This document shows, in pieces, positions 12,136-23,643 of a stretch of DNA of 64,000 bases. The stretch comes from Strongyloides papillosus (taxonomy: Eukaryota; Nematoda; Chromadorea; Rhabditida; Strongyloididae): assembly GCA_005656395.1 (NCBI GenBank), contig SRSI01000055.1, forward strand, positions 372,001-436,000, read 5' to 3'. Each line of letters starts with the position of its first letter. The stretch's first letter is position 1. The position numbers and the translations under genes are program-made. The notes under the pieces were generated by a model, which worked only from the letters and a program-made list of their open reading frames with translations, did no database searches and was not told the origin of the DNA.

Positions 12136-13900
12136 ATGTGGTCTATTAATAAATTTAGTATATTCATTCTATTACTATTAGTTGATGTGAATTATATGAT
12201 AAGTATCGTTCTACATCGTCCAGGACCTCAATTACCTCCTTCTAGACCAAGTTTTCTACTTCCTTCTCTTATACCAAATTTTGATTTTCATGATATTTTA
12301 CCAGGATTTGGTTGGGGTGGTATTCTCCCAGGATTTGGTTGGGGTAGTTTTCTCCCAGGATTTATAAAACCTCCATTCTTAAGACCACCAAAACCAGGAT
12401 CTCCTCTAGATTCGGAAGAAGGTAAAATCTTAATAGTATGATTTTAGTGATATAGCTTTATTGGTAATTTCATAATCATATAGATAGAAATCTAGGAAAG
12501 GAAATATTATTTATCCAGATGAATGTCTGGCTAATAATTTAACTACAACTCTTGTTAATTGTCAATAAGGACGCTTAGATGTATCTCTCTATGCTTAAAT
12601 ACAAGTAAATTTTTTCTTCATTATATGCAAATGTGATATTATAATCGTGTTCTAGTTGAAAGCGTAAAAACCTTTTTTACCATAGGTTTTTTAAGGAAGT
12701 TAAGAAATATCTTAAGTAATAGACTTTCATATTTTAGGCGTTTTTTATATTAGAATAAATATAACTTTTTCTATACTTAAATTATTAGTAGTTTGCCAAT
12801 TATAATAGGACAGCTTTCTTGCTTATTTCTAAAATATTATAAACATAAGAAACTATTAGCATGTTAATTTATTATTAAGGAAAAAAAATGCAATTTCTGT
12901 TAAAATTTTTTGGCCTTTTAATTAGAAATTTAAGATGAATTATTTTTTTTAAGAATTGCATTATACTATAAATATTAGAGCAAAAAAATTTAACATAACA
13001 AGTATAATATGATAAATCACAATTGTCTCTGGAAAAAAGTATGTTTAATTAAAGACAAAAGGATTTATACTTTGTTGAAAAAATATAGTATAACGTAATT
13101 TTTCTATTGTTAATAACATAAAATTTCATAGTCCAAAATTACTATAAAATGTTAATTTAGAAAATGTAATTTGTTTGTTCTTATGTGACTAAAAAAACAT
13201 ATAAAAAATATTCTGATCTTTCCGCTTACAAAATAACAATAATATCACATTTGTATATCAATAATAAGGAAAGTTGTTAATATTAAAACACTAAGAGCTA
13301 CATCTAAGCCATTTTTTTAGATAGTAATTGAGTTTAAAATAATTATGATTTTATTTTAGAAGACGAAAATGGAGAGAAAAAACCAGGTTTCAAACCAACG
13401 GTAGTTTTTAATGATACTCTAAAAAATGAAGCATGCTTAAAAACAATAAACGAGACAGAAGGAAGAAGATATGTCTTACTTAAGCATGAAATAGGTAGTA
13501 TTTTAATTAGACATAATGAAACTGATGAGACTTATCTCGAATATGTTATACTCAAAAAAAAACCTCTAAAAAGTTTGCGAATTCCTTATGTTCCTCCAAA
13601 AGAAAAGCGAATTTGTGCACAATTTATAGGCCACGCTTCCAACATGTCGTATACATGCTCTATCATAGAATGTAAGTTTAGATAAAGTAATACTTGAGAA
13701 TAATTTATATAGAGTTTTATTATAAAAATTTTTTTTCATATATTTACCATAATGATTATTTTTCAGGCTTCTGGGATGAAGAAGGTGCAACGGCAAAACC
13801 ATCTGTAAAACCACCAGTAAAACCAAGTGGCGGATACCTAGTAATTAGCAAGATGAGTCAACAAATCGTTGAACAAATTTCTAAATTTGTTAAATTTTAA
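12136..13900 (+). CDS. Secreted Pro/Gly-rich protein with LPGFGWG repeats, unknown function
   Basis: Three exons, 12136-12421, 13360-13671 and 13767-13900, give 243 residues. The N-terminus MWSINKFSIFILLLLV is a signal peptide. Next comes a Pro-rich stretch and three tandem copies of (I/F)LPGFGWG(G/S) or a shortened form, then FIKPPFLRPPKPGSP. Exon 2 encodes a compact domain with four Cys (ACLKT, ICAQF, YTCSI, and a Cys split by the last intron), and exon 3 a Lys-Pro-rich linker (KPSVKPPVKPSGG) and an amphipathic tail. The protein is probably extracellular. No family is recognised. The first intron is 938 bp, about 20 times longer than the others in this window, so an unseen exon or regulatory element inside it is possible. 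Confidence 0.7.
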
Positions 13901-14840
13901 CTCTGGAAAGAAATATATTCTTTTTTATTTCCAAAATATGGCAAATTTAAATTTGGAAGGTAGTTAAACACTTTTGCTGAAGTACCACTATTAAAAATGA
14001 ATCAAATGTCAAAAATAAGAGAAAAACATAGAGTTTAATTTTTAAGTTTTAGGCAATTTGTTTAGATAAGTATAATTTCGTTTGTTTGACTACTTTTTTA
14101 GAGGTAAAAAAATGCAAAATAAAGAATTATTTTTTAGATAATTATCGTATTATAAATTGTTTTTAATTTCCCAATATAAATTAGTAAGAAAAAGCTTATA
14201 AAAAATACTCTAATGATGATTAAATTACTCTTGTATGTATTTAATTTGAATGATTAAGTGAAAGAGGGTAAAAATACACAGTATACTCAGTGTTCAGCGG
14301 AAAATCATTTCTAATGTCAGCGCCGCCTTCGGACATCGGAAAATTTCTGCCGATTTGGCACCGACATAGGAAAACCTGCCGACGTCGACAAAAACTTTGA
14401 AAATTCAACCAATTAATAATTATAAATGATTTTTTAACTATATATTTCAGTTATATTACAAATTTATCAAAAAAAAATTTTAAAAAAAACAATATTTTCT
14501 ATTTTGAAGGAAAAATTAGATTTAAAAACATAGACAACAATTTTTATTGAATTTAACAAAAAAATTAAAAGCAACAAATAACTGTAATCCGCTGAGGGAT
14601 TATTCATAAGGAACTCTCTCATTATGGTTAGGGAATATTTATTGACTTAAGGATCTCGAAATATAAATATTAATTAATAATAATAACATAGAGGGATTAA
14701 TTACTGTATCTACCTTCCAGCCTCCACAGCCACTGATCATCTCCAACAGTAACTCCAACTGCCTTGATTGGTAAAGTTCGTTCTTTGTATACTGCTACTT
14801 TGTTTATATCTTGTTACTTGTATTGCATTTCTATACTGTA
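13901..14840. other. Intergenic with a GC-rich island at about 14,285-14,395
   Basis: Mostly AT-rich, but about 14,285-14,395 is clearly richer in GC and repeats GCCGAC/CCGACAT-type words. It starts with a CAGTGTTCAGCGG sequence that resembles the end of a hAT-like DNA transposon. No matching inverted end was found in the window. This is the left edge of the transposon-rich block. Confidence 0.4.
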
Positions 14841-14908
14841 TATATTATGTTGTGTTGCATAGTGTTTCTAAACTGTATATATTAGTTCACAGTTTATTTA
14901 TTCTTGGA
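14841..14908 (+). repeat. About 70-bp direct repeat, left copy
   Basis: Nearly identical to 18,778-18,848 (shared core TAGTGTTTCTAAACTGTATA). The pair brackets the smaller LTR element, suggesting the element landed inside an older repeat-bearing sequence. Confidence 0.6.
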
Positions 14909-15204
14909 CTATATCCCCCATACAAGACATTTTTCAAATTTCTTAACACAAAGTACGATAAAAGAATTGGGGAGATGAATTATGCATGTTTTTATTTTTT
15001 TTTTTGTTATTTGTTGTTCAGTCAAGTATGAGTTGTATTAATTCTTGTATTTTGCAGTGAGTTTTTCTTAATTCCATAGTTTTTGAGTCAAAAGAGTAAG
15101 TTTATGGTACTATTATCATAGATTGTTTGTGATATCTTTTATTCATTTTAGTGCAGGCTTCACAGGTGGAGATTATGATACGTTTAAGGGAGTTGACACT
15201 ATAT

Positions 15205-15406
15205 TGTTATGAAATACAAATATAATACACACAAGTATGTATATTCTTTATTAACAACCGAGAAATGCCCGGTTATCATCTATTTTCTTTTACTTTTATA
15301 ATACTCAAGAATAGATAAGAAATATATAAATTATTTAGATAGTCTTCAGTCTTGATTATTGATATTCTTTTATTTATTATTTTCATGTCGATCAATTTCC
15401 ATTACA
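15205..15406 (-). repeat. 3' LTR of the smaller element
   Basis: Aligns along its whole length with 18435-18644, apart from a few substitutions and an 8-10-base length difference near the TCTTTTGTC stretch. Confidence 0.88.
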
Positions 15407-15879
15407 TCCCCTCGCTATGGAGATTCGTTCACTGGATCTCCATACTTTATAATTTTCATTGATTCTTTCTTGCATTGGTTTTCAATTTTACTTCTTTGTA
15501 TCTAATTATTATTTTGTCAGTGCTTACCTATTTTGTGATCCTCTATTCTATTGATCATCTTTTCTTTTATTGGTAAGTTGGCTTCTTTCTTTCTTGTTAA
15601 TCCTTTTTCTTATATTGACTATTTCTTTTTCTTTAATCTCTTTTCTTTTATAAACTTTTTATAGACACCTCTGCATTTTAACATGGCTTGTTTGATATCT
15701 AGCCATTTTTCAATAAGGATGGTTTTTTATTTAAAGTTTATTTTCAATATTCTTATTATCATTTCATTATCTAACTATTTTGTATAATCTAATTTTTCCA
15801 TAAATGTTTTCACTATTTTTAGTTAATAAATTTTTTTCTAATGTTTTGTTTGCATATTTTCTGACGGTGAGTTTTTATT

Positions 15880-17850
15880 CTAGTTGGAGTTACTTTCTTT
15901 CTTCAGCATCTCAGCATTTACTTTTAATTCTTGTTCCGTCATTCTTCCTTTCCCCGTGATCTTACGTATAACGTAAGTATCACCATAAATATGTTTCACA
16001 ACAATGTATGGTCCATCATATTGTGGTATATTCTTTTGCTTAGTTGTTCTTGTATTGATAATACGTTTCCATACTTTCTCACCTTCTTGTAAAAGATTGG
16101 CATTAGTTACTTGTTCTTGTGGTGTGGTTGTTTTGAAAAGATCCAACATTCCACTTAACTTTGCATGTATAGGTGATCCAGTAATGGGATGCGGTTTTGT
16201 GTTCAATATAAGTGACATTGGACTCATGTTTGTTGTGGTGTGTTTCATGTTGTTGTGAGCGAAAACACACATGTAAATAGTATTATTGGATACGTCATAG
16301 AATCTCAATCGTTCTCTGATTGTTCTTATAAATCGTTCAGCAATGCTTTTTCCTTTGTGGTGGTGAGCAGATGAAGTGAGATGTTGAATTCCTAACTCTT
16401 TGAGAAAGGCGACAAACTTCGTTGATTTGAAGATGGGCCCATTGTCGCTTCTGATTGTTTGTGGAAATCCAAAATTATAAAACATCTTCATTAATTCTGT
16501 AGTTGTTGTTAAAGCTCCTTGATTAGTTGTGATAGCTACTTGTGCAAATTTGGTAAATTCATCCACCACAGCGAGAACATATTTTCCTTCTTCTATGACA
16601 CCATAATCTATAGATAATGTTTTGAATATTTCATTGGGTCTTTCTAAATGCTTCTTTACGACAGCAATTTTTCTATTGGGTTGCTCTTTATTTGCTAAAC
16701 ATTCAGAACAATCTTCCCAAACTGATTTCATATCTTTTATCATTTCAGGCCAACAGAAAATTCTTTGAAAGTATTCAGCACATTTCTGATATCCAAAGTG
16801 GCTCCCAAGAAGTGGGTGTTTGTGATACCTAATTAAAAGCTCCTCTCGTAGTATTTCTGGAACGTATAAACGATTTTTGTTACGAACAGTGACCAGAGGT
16901 TTACCGTCGTACTTATAGTTATCCTCTGCCGTGTAGTAATTAATGAAATTTTTGATGTTATAGGGTGTATCATATGGTTGTGTCATTACTGGAAATGCAG
17001 CATCTGGGGCTGCTATGAGGTTAAACGTTTCTCTTGAAAGATAATCTGCCATGTGATTATCAGGACCTTTGACATAGTCAATCTTAACATCGAATTCCAT
17101 AATAGCGAGTTGGAAGCGTTCCAATATTCCTTTTAAATTTTTATTTTTAATCAGTGCCAATAGTGGTTTGTGATCTGTGTAGACTTGGGTTTGTTTACCA
17201 TAAATATAACTTTTGAAGGTGCGCAATGCGTATATCAATGCAATTGCTTCCAGTTTTATAGGTGGGTAATTCTTTTCGCTTTTTGTTAATGAACGGAATA
17301 TGAAAGCTACTGGGCGGTTGTCTTAAATGAGTACAGCTCCAATGCCTTGATTAGATGCATCCGTTTGAATTTAATATTTTCCACGACTATCTGGTTTCTT
17401 AAGACAAGCAGCATTTATTAATGCTTTCTTTATGTTTTGGAAAGCAGTTTCCTGTTCTGCAGTCCAAATAAATTCATTAGTAACGCGATACAATGGTTCA
17501 GCGATACGTGCAAAATTTGGTATATGTATGCAGAAATATGATGCAGCTCCCATAAATGATTTAACTTCTTTAGCTGTTTTTGGAGTCTGTTTCTTTTCCA
17601 AAGCTGATATTTTATCTTGATTTGGCTTAATTCCATGAAAGTCAATAGTATAACCTAAGTAATTTATTTGTAATAGACCAAAACTACTTTTCTTAAATGA
17701 TATCTTCATACCGTTATCTTATATACGTTTGAGAATTGCTTCGATAGTCTCCAAGCGTTCTTTCTCATTATCTGAGGCTGTCAAAATGTCGTCAATGTAT
17801 ACAAAAGTATTCATAAGTCCGAAAAGAACAGTTTCCATCAGGAATCAGTT
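15880..17850 (-). pseudogene. Gypsy-type pol remnant: reverse transcriptase end, RNase H, integrase
   Basis: Reading leftward: a YIDDI polymerase motif near 17,800, a stop, then the RT thumb/connection (LGYTIDFHGIKPNQDKI, 17709-17371). A decayed stretch with stops follows. From 17238 a 452-codon frame carries the end of RNase H (VYTDHKPLLALI), an HHCC integrase zinc finger (H..H in HKHPLLGSHFG, C..C in CSECLANK), a DDE core (SIDYG, RSDNGPIF, KSIAERFIRT) and a C-terminal chromodomain-less tail. The YIDD box and the GIKP thumb are of Ty3/Gypsy type. The first RNase H Asp region is interrupted by a stop, and the front of RT is lost, so no full polyprotein can be made from this copy. Confidence 0.85.
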
Positions 17851-18150
17851 TATTCAGATAGTTTTTGGCAATATTCAATGTAAGGGGAATACGTTCTTCC
17901 GTTAAAGCGATTGTTTTTAGCATTGTCAAGGTTCGAGTGATCCATTTTCCAAGTCATGTACAGTCGTACCGTTGAATGGTACTAAAAGTCCATCAGCTCT
18001 GATATTCTTCATCAAATATTAGTTAATCTTATTTTGTAGTTCGGTGGTATCTTTAATCTTGAATTGGAATATGGGGAGTTGAATCTCAGCTGTTATTCCA
18101 TCTCTCCTGCGTAATTCGTCGAATTCCTGCTTCATTTGTCGATATACCTC

Positions 18151-18434
18151 CTACTGATCCTCAGCGCTTTTGTCTAGAGCGTCTTCTTGGTGCTTGCGCC
18201 ATTTAGGTTTCATGTTTTCGACTGCAGTCTCAAAAGATGATAAGCGCGCATCATTGCGTTTCTTACGGCGGAAAATCGTCTTCATGTCAAAGGTCTGCAA
18301 TGATTGAAATGTTGATATATAACCATATGATACAACTGCTAAGACGATGTAGCAGTAACGTTGTAACTCGCGAGTAATGATAGTTAGCGGACGCAGGAAT
18401 AGATAAAATTTTATGTTCGCAGGTGGAACCTCTA
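18151..18434 (-). other. 5' internal region of the smaller element
   Basis: Next to the 5' LTR. It contains the GAGGTTCCACC motif at 18422-18432 and a short open frame with basic residues (FRRKKRNDARLSS). Possibly the start of a lost gag, but too short to name. Confidence 0.4.
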
Positions 18435-18644
18435 TGTTATGAAATACAAATATAATACACACAAGTATGTATATTGTTTATTAACAACCGAGAAATGCCC
18501 AGCTATCATATATTTTATTTTACATTTATAGTAATCAAAAAATAGATAAGAAATGTATAAGTATTTAAATAGTCTTTTGTCTTTTAGTCTTGATTATTGA
18601 TACTATTTTATTTCTTATTTTCATGTCAATCAATTTCCATTACA
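18435..18644 (-). repeat. 5' LTR of the smaller element
   Basis: Partner of 15205-15406; followed on the plus strand by ATAT, matching the bases before the left LTR. Confidence 0.88.
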
Positions 18645-18777
18645 ATATCAAGTAGGGGCATTAATTCTATGAGTATTATGGATTCTTACTTCGGTATTTT
18701 CTTGTTTGGGATCGTTTTCGTCATAGATCATATAAAAAGCGTATTGAAAACAGCCAGCAGGTACAGCTTCCTAATCT

Positions 18778-18848
18778 TATATATTATGTTGCATTGTATA
18801 GTGTTTCTAAACTGTATATATTAGTTTACAGTTTATTAATTCTTGGAT
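18778..18848 (+). repeat. About 70-bp direct repeat, right copy
   Basis: Partner of 14841-14908. Confidence 0.6.
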
Positions 18849-18979
18849 TACATAATTAAACAAGATTTAATTATTTCTCTTTTCGAAATATTCTTTCAAA
18901 AAAAATGTGGGTTTATCCTTCGTGTCATAAAATGCCACATTTCTATTCCTTTTTGTCTTATCGTACATTCTTGCATTTA

Positions 18980-19720
18980 TCAAATGAACTCCTCGGGAAA
19001 TAAAGCTAGAAAAGTATGTATTAATATTAAGAAAAATTTTTGCTTACTTTTTCCCCCCATTATTATACCAGATCCTAGGTACTTCGCAGCAATTTGGAAG
19101 GTGTTGACCAATTCATCAACAAAAAGTCTCTCTTTTGGTCTTCTCGTTTGTTTTGATGGTAAGCAGAATTTCAGAAGATACTCTTGTGGTATCAAAATGT
19201 CTGCAACAAATTTGCAGAACTTCCCAACATCTTTCATGTATTCCACTGCCTTTTTAAGTATTTTACTATTATTAAGGAACGCTTGAAGTTTTCTATTTTC
19301 AATCCGGCGCTTTCCATTTTCTCCATAGTACCTGTTATGCGCCTGAAGGATGAGATTTTTTATGTACATTTCGTCAAGATCGCATAAGAGTGAATGTTCC
19401 TCATCCCAAATGTGATAGACTCTTTTTGAACGCGATCCTCTGCTTCCAAGCCTTCTGCTTTCTTTTATTTCGTGTATTACTAGGTTGGTCCCACGTAGCA
19501 TCTCTATTATTTCGCTATTCTGTTGTTGGAATAATTCTTTCATTTTTTCAATTTTCTTGACCCTGTTGTTTAGGTCATTGCAAATGTTGAGAATTCTACT
19601 AATATTTCCTATTGATTCTTCAATTGCCGACATTTCTACATCAGCTATTTCACCTTCTGGAATGACAGATCATTCTTCACGTACTGGTTTTTGACTTCCA
19701 CCTTGTTTATAAGCTTTTTT
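18980..19720 (-). pseudogene. Coiled-coil plus compact domain ORF, possibly transposon-associated
   Basis: A 217-codon frame begins at ATG 19633. Residues 1-60 form a heptad-like coiled coil (NNRVKKIEKMKELFQQQ). The rest is a helical domain with RPKERLFVDELVNTF that loosely recalls BEN-type DNA-binding domains; this resemblance is weak. The same frame runs upstream to an acceptor (ttgtattgcag, about 19,722) but crosses one TGA near 19,673, so the 5' exon is broken or the start is internal. It lies beside a transposase-like fragment on the same strand, and both could come from one old DNA transposon. Confidence 0.4.
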
Positions 19721-19818
19721 CTGCAATACAATCAAAAAGAAAAATTTATGTAATTATATATTAAAATGCGAGTAAGATAGGCAGATTAAATGATATCTTT
19801 TACAAATTTTATTTTTCA

Positions 19819-20325
19819 TCAAACGAAGTGGTAGTTTCTTTCTCCATAATGTATTGTTAGTGGAATATAAAATTGAAATTTATTCCTTATTGACATTGGT
19901 AAATTCAATATTCTTAATGAGATTGGAAAGATTTTATGTGTTTTATTACTTCTATTGAAATTTGCACCATCAAAATGCATTTGAACACCAATTGTAAATA
20001 TATTCTTCTCAACCTCAGAAATTATTTTGTAGAAGTTTCCACAAATAGTATCCTTGGTTTGTGGGGGATAAAAGTATCTCTTTTGTGTATTCAATTATCT
20101 ATTTTTTATAGAGATCAAATATTTCGTCTATTCTTCTTTTTGCATTGTAAACAACAAGCTTTTCATCTTCCGAATAATAATATATTGCTTCATCTGATGA
20201 GGATATTTTTTGGCGTTTTATGTAATTTCTTGTTCCTTTTAAAGTTGTACAAAGTTTGTTTGGTTGTGACAAAGCTTTTTTAATTACACTATAAAATTAA
20301 GAAATAATTAAAATTATGTATAATA
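19819..20325 (-). pseudogene. Transposase-like fragment (Tnp2/CMC-type?), frameshifted
   Basis: An upstream piece (acceptor ttttatag near 20,290) reads SSDEAIYYYSEDEKLVVYNA and ends at a stop near 20,112. A second frame from 20094 contains VQMHFDGANFNRSNKTHKIF and ILNLPMSIRNKFQF. A short acidic motif followed by 'hypothetical target, serine/lysine, P-I, NLP' order is typical of the Tnp2-like transposase group found in many animals, where it precedes the catalytic part. The two pieces are in different frames, so this is a relic. Identification is by motif memory only. Confidence 0.4.
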
Positions 20326-20747
20326 AATTATCTTAGATATAATTCATGTCCTCTGTCTGAATTACCATTCTTGAGCCAAAAAGAATACAGCAATGGATAA
20401 GTAACTCAAAACTAAATAAAATTTAGATGACACATAACGGTTATATATTAGTTTTTCGATGACATTTAAAATTGCGTGACAAGAACAGTTTTATTTTAAT
20501 TGTTACTGTTTTACTCTAGGCGTAACAATAAAAAATATTAGTAATATAAATATTTTTAAATTTTATTTTTAAAAATATTACTTTAATCATGCGATCTTTT
20601 AAATTATTCCTGTGTTTTAATATTTTATAATTTTTTATGTAAATTCATTTTTTCTATTCATTGCATCTTTAACTTATTTATATTCTATTAAATTTCCATA
20701 AGTTCAAACATTGATATTATAGTTTACACTTATATTATTTGATTATG

Positions 20748-21235
20748 TTCTTTAATAAATTATTGTATTATCATTTTTGATTGTATAAGCTTTTTTAAAA
20801 GTTTATTTTTAAATTTATAAATTATTTATATCTGACTTAATTTTTCTATAACAAATTTTAATCTATTTTTATCATTTTAATAGAAAATTACAATGATTTT
20901 TCTAAAGAAATCAATTCCAAATATCACTTTTGCAAATGACAAAATAATAAATATATTCGTTGTTCTTATATAATTTTTCTCTTCCAATCATATCTTATTT
21001 GTAGTTCCTCCATTCCCTCTAAATACATATTTTTACTACTCGTTGCTCTTGTATTGATTGACGCTTTGACCATACCTTCTAGTTGTTCTTTTTAACTTTT
21101 AGAAATTTTGATAGGGTCATATTTGTATTTTTCTCTAATTTAGATTACGTCTGAGATTTTGTTTTTCCCTCTCAGCAAAATACTTTCATCTCCTAATGAT
21201 GATTTATATAACTTTAATTTTTTAACACACGTTTC
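20748..21235. repeat. Old degraded repeat, left copy (flanks the larger element)
   Basis: Aligns by eye with 30840-31310 in the same orientation: TTCTTTAATAAAT, TATCTGACTTAAT, AAAGAAATCAATTCCAAATA, then ATATTTGTATTTTTCTCTAA and TTTTCATCT-type words. Stops are frequent in all frames; probably a decayed retroelement. Confidence 0.65.
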
Positions 21236-22906
21236 TGGTTCGTTTACGATTTTCCAAATGAGTCGTCAAAATTTTTTACTGAAACTAAGGTATGATACAT
21301 TTCTCTATGTATCATTTTGTCTAGACTACTTCTTTTACCAACTTTAACCGGTAAATTTAAGATGATATTTCTGAATAGAAGAATTTGGCACTTGCTCTCT
21401 AGGATTATAAACTTTTTTTGTCACATTAAAAATAAACCTATATAAAACTCTAATCTAAATACTTGCCAATATCTCATTCTTCTAGCATGGATATAGAGTA
21501 TTCTCATGATTCCATATTTCGTTGTTTCTACAATCACAAATTTCTCTGTTCTATCAACTACAAAACTGACGGCTTACACAATCTCTTCAGTTTCATTTTC
21601 TAGTTTTTAAATTATCTGTTTTAGTCTGCTGGTAGCACCAAATACTACCAGTTTTAGCTCATAATGTCTCTATTATTGACTTTAAACTGAGGGAAACAGA
21701 AATTTCAGTAGTTCTCTTCTTAGTACACAAAACTCTAGATATAACTGTCTGTCAAATCATTTATAAACAAATCACTTTGATCGAAAACATAGTTTATTTT
21801 GACTAATTAGATTTTCCAATTTTGATCGTCTTATACACAAGATCATTCAATGTTTTTTTATTTAATTTGATGAAAATAGAAGTTCTTATTTCTTCTCATT
21901 AAAATTTTCTAATTTCTATCAATTGAATCAACTGAAATCTTTAGATTATAAATATTTTTACTTGTGGATTCACAAAAAGTAAAAATATCTTTTAAGGTTG
22001 AATTTTCTTCCTCTACATTAAACATTTCTTTTACTATTTCTAACAATTTAATTACAATCCTTATAACTATATGTTGGATCATCTTCAGTTTCTTTAGTAG
22101 TTGATTTATCATTGTTGTCTTCTTCTTTCATCGTAGTAGTTATATCATCATCTTCCCTTCTATCTTAATTTTTATAACATCAGAAAATTTTGACTTTAAA
22201 TACAAGCAACGCTTCTTTACAAAAGATAAAAATTTTAGTTTTTTTTATCATTTTTTCATTCTCATCAACTCTTGATTTGTTTATTTTAGATGCTATCAAT
22301 TCACCTTTTTTCTACTTTTTATGTCTGCATACTTTCCTTTTTAAAAAACATTTTCTTCAATTACTGAAGTTTTATCACTTAAGACCATTTGACTTTTTAC
22401 TGACTCAGATGAACTACATACTGAAGATTTTCAGATTCATCTGGTTAACATCTACTATAAAAACAAGAGCAACTGTCGTATTCAAAGAAATTTTTAAAAA
22501 GTACTTTTCTAATCCGCAAAGGTTACATGAAATTCTTAAAATATAAATATATTTTAAAGTATTATTTTGATATTACAAAAATATAACTTTAATTTGTAAT
22601 GAAGATAATAACCACCTACGGATAGGTGGAGAAAGACAGAAATATAAACCCACATGTTGATATTTTACTAGAGAGAGATTTATATATTTATCATTATTAT
22701 TGTTTTAGCTATATCATATATATAATAAAATATTTGCTTATATCTTAATCTAAAATCTTTATATCAGTATATCCTGGGTTAAGGTCCTAGAATGGGATCT
22801 CCCCATGATAACATATTTAACAAAAACAAATATATTTAAATGAAAATTTTATTTAAAAAAAAGAAATGAAAAATAAATTCTAAAAATTAAGGAAACAAAC
22901 TTGATC
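21236..22906. other. Degraded repeat-like sequence, no intact gene
   Basis: Continues the decayed repeat. A stretch near 21,370-21,410 again resembles the right side (31,675-31,715), and minus-strand reading shows short peptides broken by many stops. Nothing in it is functional as far as can be seen. Confidence 0.45.
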
Positions 22907-23118
22907 TTATCTTGTTATTCCAATTTTTATTCTTTTTATTTCTTCTCTATCCATTGGAATTCGAACCTCTCTAAGAGGTATATCTTCTTCTGAATTTTCT
23001 AAAATTTCATATTAAAAACATACAAATAAAAACCTACCCATTTCTCTAGCCCTATTACGGTTGTGATTGTAAAAATTGAATACCTTATAACAGTTGCCGT
23101 GCTTACAATAGCAATTTG
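22907..23118 (-). other. Possible small two-exon ORF or gene fragment
   Basis: Good acceptor and donor signals frame two blocks, 23118-about 23037 and about 22997-22907. One reading frame gives a Cys-rich start (NCYCKHGNCYKV) and an acidic-basic tail (PLREVRIPMDREEIKRI); another frame is also open across both blocks. It sits just outside the left LTR of the larger element. It may be the tail of a gene broken by the transposon block. Weak call. Confidence 0.25.
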
Positions 23119-23273
23119 CTACAAAATATAAAATAACCAAAAATTCGAATATTGCTTATAAAGATTGTATTATATATGCAACTTTTCATAAGTTACATGT
23201 TTTATAGCTAGATTTTAACTATTTAGTAGATTTTGGTTGTTTTCATTAGTAGTATTTATTGTTCGTTGTGGTT

Positions 23274-23643
23274 ACATAGTGTAGCTTGTTCATTATTATT
23301 AATGTAGATAAAACAAAAATATTAATTATAGACTTTATTTATAAAAACAACAATAACAATAATATTAATAATATTTTATAGTCAGGAACAATTCGTACGT
23401 ATTATTATTATATCCGGAATAATTTCATCTTTCCGAACTCTCAATTTCCTTTTTATACCCAAATTAACGGTCAAAGATCGTCTTACAATTCTATTTTTAG
23501 AAATGTACTTATTCTTTTTATTTTTCAACTACCATTTTAATTTTACTTTTTCTTAAAAGTACATTTTTGCATATTTTTAATTTCTTTTTATTTTATTTGA
23601 TTATTTGGAAATGATCTCTGATTTTTTAATTGTTTTAACTTCT
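23274..23643 (-). repeat. 3' LTR of the larger element
   Basis: Aligns with 30457-30832. The LTR pair has diverged by many small indels, which suggests an old insertion. Confidence 0.75.

Larger units (their letters stand above)
15205..18644 (-). mobile_element. Ty3/Gypsy-like LTR retrotransposon, internally deleted, minus sense
   Basis: Two direct LTRs, 15205-15406 and 18435-18644, start TGTTATGAAATAC and end CCATTACA. ATAT flanks both outer edges (15201-15204 and 18645-18648), consistent with a 4-bp target duplication. The inside is only about 3 kb and carries the end of reverse transcriptase, RNase H and integrase on the minus strand. Gag, protease and the front of reverse transcriptase are absent or unrecognisable. 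A GAGGTTCCACC motif, read in the element's sense, lies two bases inside the 5' LTR and recurs at the equivalent place in the larger element. Stops and frame breaks make the copy non-autonomous. Confidence 0.88.

Noticed and set aside
15205..15406. Long LTR-like repeat considered as a terminal inverted repeat of a DNA transposon
   Set aside because: The two copies are direct, not inverted, and enclose integrase with DDE order of retroelements.
22780..22830. A CCTGGGTTAAGGTCCTAGAATGGG stretch as a tRNA piece
   Set aside because: No acceptor stem or T-loop consensus could be formed.
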